A stretch of 7,384 bases of DNA from an uncultured Campylobacter sp. (GTDB lineage Bacteria > Campylobacterota > Campylobacteria > Campylobacterales > Campylobacteraceae), in NCBI RefSeq assembly GCF_938018145.1, contig NZ_CALIII010000415.1, forward strand, positions 1 through 7,384. Direction: 5' to 3'. Of this stretch, positions 5,135 through 7,384 are shown piece by piece; positions within the stretch are counted from its first letter, which is position 1; the number at the start of each line of letters is the position of its first letter. Made by a program: the position numbers and the translations under genes. The notes beneath the pieces were generated by a model, which was given only the letters and a program-made list of their open reading frames with translations, had not been told where the DNA came from and made no database searches.

Positions 5135-7384
5135 ATGGCAGTAACACAAGCGCAAGTAGCACAGCTTTACGTAGCGTTATTTAACCGCGCACCAGAAGGC
5201 GCCGGCTTTAACGCATGGGTAAACGCGGGAGCCACTAAAACCGTAGCGCAAATGGCTAACGAGATGTTAGCTTCTCCGGCTACCGGCCCATACTTTGAAA
5301 GCTTAGGTATAGATATAGTCTCTGATAGAGGCTATGTAGAAAATATCTATAAAAATATCCTGGGCAAAGACTATTCTCAAGATCCAGACGGTATTAACGC
5401 CTGGGTAAAACACCTTCAACTAGGTAACTCTAGAGGAGATACTTTAGTAAAACTATTCGAGGTTGCTACTTCTACCGAGGCTAGAGCCGCAGATCCCGTA
5501 GCCGCTCAGACGTTCATAAATAAAACGGCTATATCAGAATACGCAGCCCAAAAGATCGCAGATATTCCTACCGATGAGAACGGAGCGTATGACTTTAGCT
5601 TATTTCAAAGAATAATAGCTCAAACCAATAATACCAACCTAGACGAGCAAAAAGCGGCTATAGACGCTCTAGTAGCCCCTACCGTACATAACCTATCTGC
5701 AGGAGCCAACGACGTAAGCGGAAGCGAAAAAGCAGACGTATTTAACGGAGCGGTATCTGCTACCGTAGGACAAACTACGTTTAAAGCTACCGATAAGCTA
5801 GACGGCAAGGGCGGAAACGATACTTTAAACCTAGATCTATACACAAACTTCCACGGAATGACCAATGCCGTAGGAGAGGTTAAAAATATCGAAAATCTAA
5901 ATTTAACCAACCATACTAACGGTATGCTAACTTTTAATACCAGAAATATCCACAATATGGAGTCTATTACTATAGACGGCTCTACTAACCAACAAGGCGT
6001 TAATATAATAAACCCTGAAAACAAAGTAAAGCTAAATCTAAAAAATATAAAGCTAGGCGCCAACTCTTTAAATCTATACTATAACACCGACGTTCTAGCT
6101 AGCGGTAACGATGACCAGGAAGTGACCGTCGACGGAGTAGATACCGGAACCGGCAAGATAAACATAACTACCGTAAACAACGATAAGGTAGAAGCCGTAA
6201 CCGTAAAAGCCGTAGGTCAAGCCAGCAAACTAAACAAATTCGTCTCAGACCACCTAACGGGTTCTAACGACGGCTCTATAAAGACTATAACGGTAAAAGG
6301 AAGCGCAGACCTAACCATAACCGGTACTAGCTCTTTACAAACCTTTGATGCTTCCGGATATACGGGAAATAAGCTAGTAGCGAATTTAAGCGCAAATAAC
6401 GTAGTGCAAAGCATAAAAGGTAGCGGACAAGACGACGTGTTTAATATAACCGGAACCCCTGGAACTATTATACCTATCGACGGCGGAGCGGGTAGAGACG
6501 TAGTTAATATGCTAAATACCATAAGCGGAAACAAACACGTAGAGATGAGCGGAGTGGAGGAATTAAATATCAACCCGACTAACTATCCAGGCGCCCATAC
6601 TCAGCTTGATTTTAGCAGAGCCCAGGATATAGATACTCTAGGTATAGGCGGAGCGGCCGTAACTCCAAATAAAAACGTAACCGTCCTAAACTCCAATATA
6701 AAAACCGTAAACATAAATTCCGAAGGCGAAACTATAGTAGGCCTAAGCGATGCCTCGCTAGAAAACTATAATATTAAAAAAGGAACTACCACTACGCTTA
6801 AAACCGGAGGGGCTCAAAAGCTAAACGTAAACGTAGATACGCAAACTTCCCAGTACTTCGGACTAGAAGGCGGTGTAGGACTAAAAGAGGTAAATTTAAC
6901 TATAAACAAATCCGCAGCTCCTTTTAGCAGCGCAATAGGGAATCACTATAACAACACGACGTTTGAGACGCTAAACATCGTAAATAAAACCGCTAACGCT
7001 TTTGAAAACCACAGAGTAGTAACAAAACTTGCGGACGGAAGCACGGTTACCAATACTACGTTAAAAACCCTAAACGTAGAAACTAAAGGCGACTATGAGC
7101 TAAAATATAACGTAGGCGGCCTAAGCAGCATAAATTTAAAAGGTACGGGCGAAGCCACTAAAGCTCAAATAGTCACGCAGCCAGGTCAAAGCCTAGGTAT
7201 GCCTACAGACGGTAGATACCCTCTTCAAGGCACCCAGGATATAAATTTAACCGCAGAAGGTCTAAAAACCCTAGAAGTAGCTGCTATTTCGGGAGGTAAA
7301 ATAATCACGACTAGAAACGTAAGCCTAACATCTACTACGGATAAAGAGGATGCTACGGTAACCTACGGACAAATAGGCGATAGC
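5135..7384 (+). CDS. S-layer/RTX-type surface protein with N-terminal DUF4214-like repeats (partial, C-terminus off window)
   Basis: The frame gives 750 codons and is open at the right edge. There is no signal peptide and not one cysteine, and the chain is rich in Asn, Thr, Ala and Gly, as in campylobacter S-layer proteins exported by type I secretion through a C-terminal signal (C. fetus SapA, C. rectus Crs). The N-terminus holds two related segments of DUF4214 type: VAQLYVALFNRAPEGAGFNAWV (8-29) and YVENIYKNILGKDYSQDPDGINAWV (67-91). RTX-like glycine/aspartate stretches occur at GKGGNDTL (224-231), GSGQDDVFNI (429-438) and DGGAGRD (449-455). From residue 250 onward a strand motif of the form LKTLNV recurs about fifteen times, suggesting a stacked beta architecture. 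Codon use is strongly biased to CTA, ATA and AGA, unlike the leftward genes. The product probably coats the outer membrane. A large RTX adhesin rather than a true S-layer is the main alternative, since the C-terminus is not visible. Confidence 0.88.
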   Translation, partial: MAVTQAQVAQLYVALFNRAPEGAGFNAWVNAGATKTVAQMANEMLASPATGPYFESLGIDIVSDRGYVENIYKNILGKDYSQDPDGINAWVKHLQLGNSRGDTLVKLFEVATSTEARAADPVAAQTFINKTAISEYAAQKIADIPTDENGAYDFSLFQRIIAQTNNTNLDEQKAAIDALVAPTVHNLSAGANDVSGSEKADVFNGAVSATVGQTTFKATDKLDGKGGNDTLNLDLYTNFHGMTNAVGEVKNIENLNLTNHTNGMLTFNTRNIHNMESITIDGSTNQQGVNIINPENKVKLNLKNIKLGANSLNLYYNTDVLASGNDDQEVTVDGVDTGTGKINITTVNNDKVEAVTVKAVGQASKLNKFVSDHLTGSNDGSIKTITVKGSADLTITGTSSLQTFDASGYTGNKLVANLSANNVVQSIKGSGQDDVFNITGTPGTIIPIDGGAGRDVVNMLNTISGNKHVEMSGVEELNINPTNYPGAHTQLDFSRAQDIDTLGIGGAAVTPNKNVTVLNSNIKTVNINSEGETIVGLSDASLENYNIKKGTTTTLKTGGAQKLNVNVDTQTSQYFGLEGGVGLKEVNLTINKSAAPFSSAIGNHYNNTTFETLNIVNKTANAFENHRVVTKLADGSTVTNTTLKTLNVETKGDYELKYNVGGLSSINLKGTGEATKAQIVTQPGQSLGMPTDGRYPLQGTQDINLTAEGLKTLEVAAISGGKIITTRNVSLTSTTDKEDATVTYGQIGDS

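Noticed and set aside
5620..6573. Minus-strand hydrophobic open frames (5620-6063, 6217-6573)
   Set aside because: They are shadows of the S-layer gene. Its CTA, GTA and ATA codons suppress stops in reverse and yield hydrophobic strings.

Overview
The window looks like a chromosomal segment of a Campylobacter with mid-range GC, most like the oral C. rectus / C. showae / C. curvus group. Three things point there. The minus-strand order rpsB - tsf - ABC ATPase - fliR - highly acidic protein matches, from memory, the C. jejuni block Cj1182c-Cj1178c. The promoters are a good TATAAT box behind T-runs with no clear -35. The gene opposite rpsB is a large cysteine-free S-layer/RTX-type protein with an N-terminal DUF4214-like region, as in S-layer-bearing campylobacters. 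Species assignment is an inference.

Layout. Positions 1-4592 hold five minus-strand genes, read from right to left. rpsB (ribosomal protein S2) and tsf (EF-Ts) overlap by one base (TAATG). Six bases later comes a LolD-type ABC ATPase. A 421-bp AT-rich gap (1644-2064), packed with the word AAATTT, separates these from fliR (flagellar export gate). Last is the 5' part of a highly acidic protein whose first ~100 residues look like a degenerate receiver domain. That gene runs off the left edge.

Positions 4593-5134 form a 542-bp divergent control region. Leftward, it holds the rpsB promoter and a ~110-nt leader with two mutually exclusive pairings, one of which abuts the Shine-Dalgarno. Rightward, it holds a strong TATAAT promoter followed by ~290 nt without a gene. 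This stretch contains a long stem-loop flanked by direct repeats and then a terminator-like hairpin with a U-tract, all before the S-layer start. It could be an attenuated leader or an independent small RNA.

Positions 5135-7384 hold the first 750 codons of the S-layer-like gene, open at the right edge. It has no signal peptide, which fits type I secretion with a C-terminal signal outside the window. Its codon use (CTA, ATA, AGA) differs sharply from the leftward genes.

Functionally, the left arm couples translation factors with a membrane ATPase and a flagellar export gene; the right arm is a surface-coat gene. I see no CRISPR array, tRNA, rRNA, insertion sequence or toxin-antitoxin pair. 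The least explained parts are the two leaders and the pseudo-receiver acidic protein.
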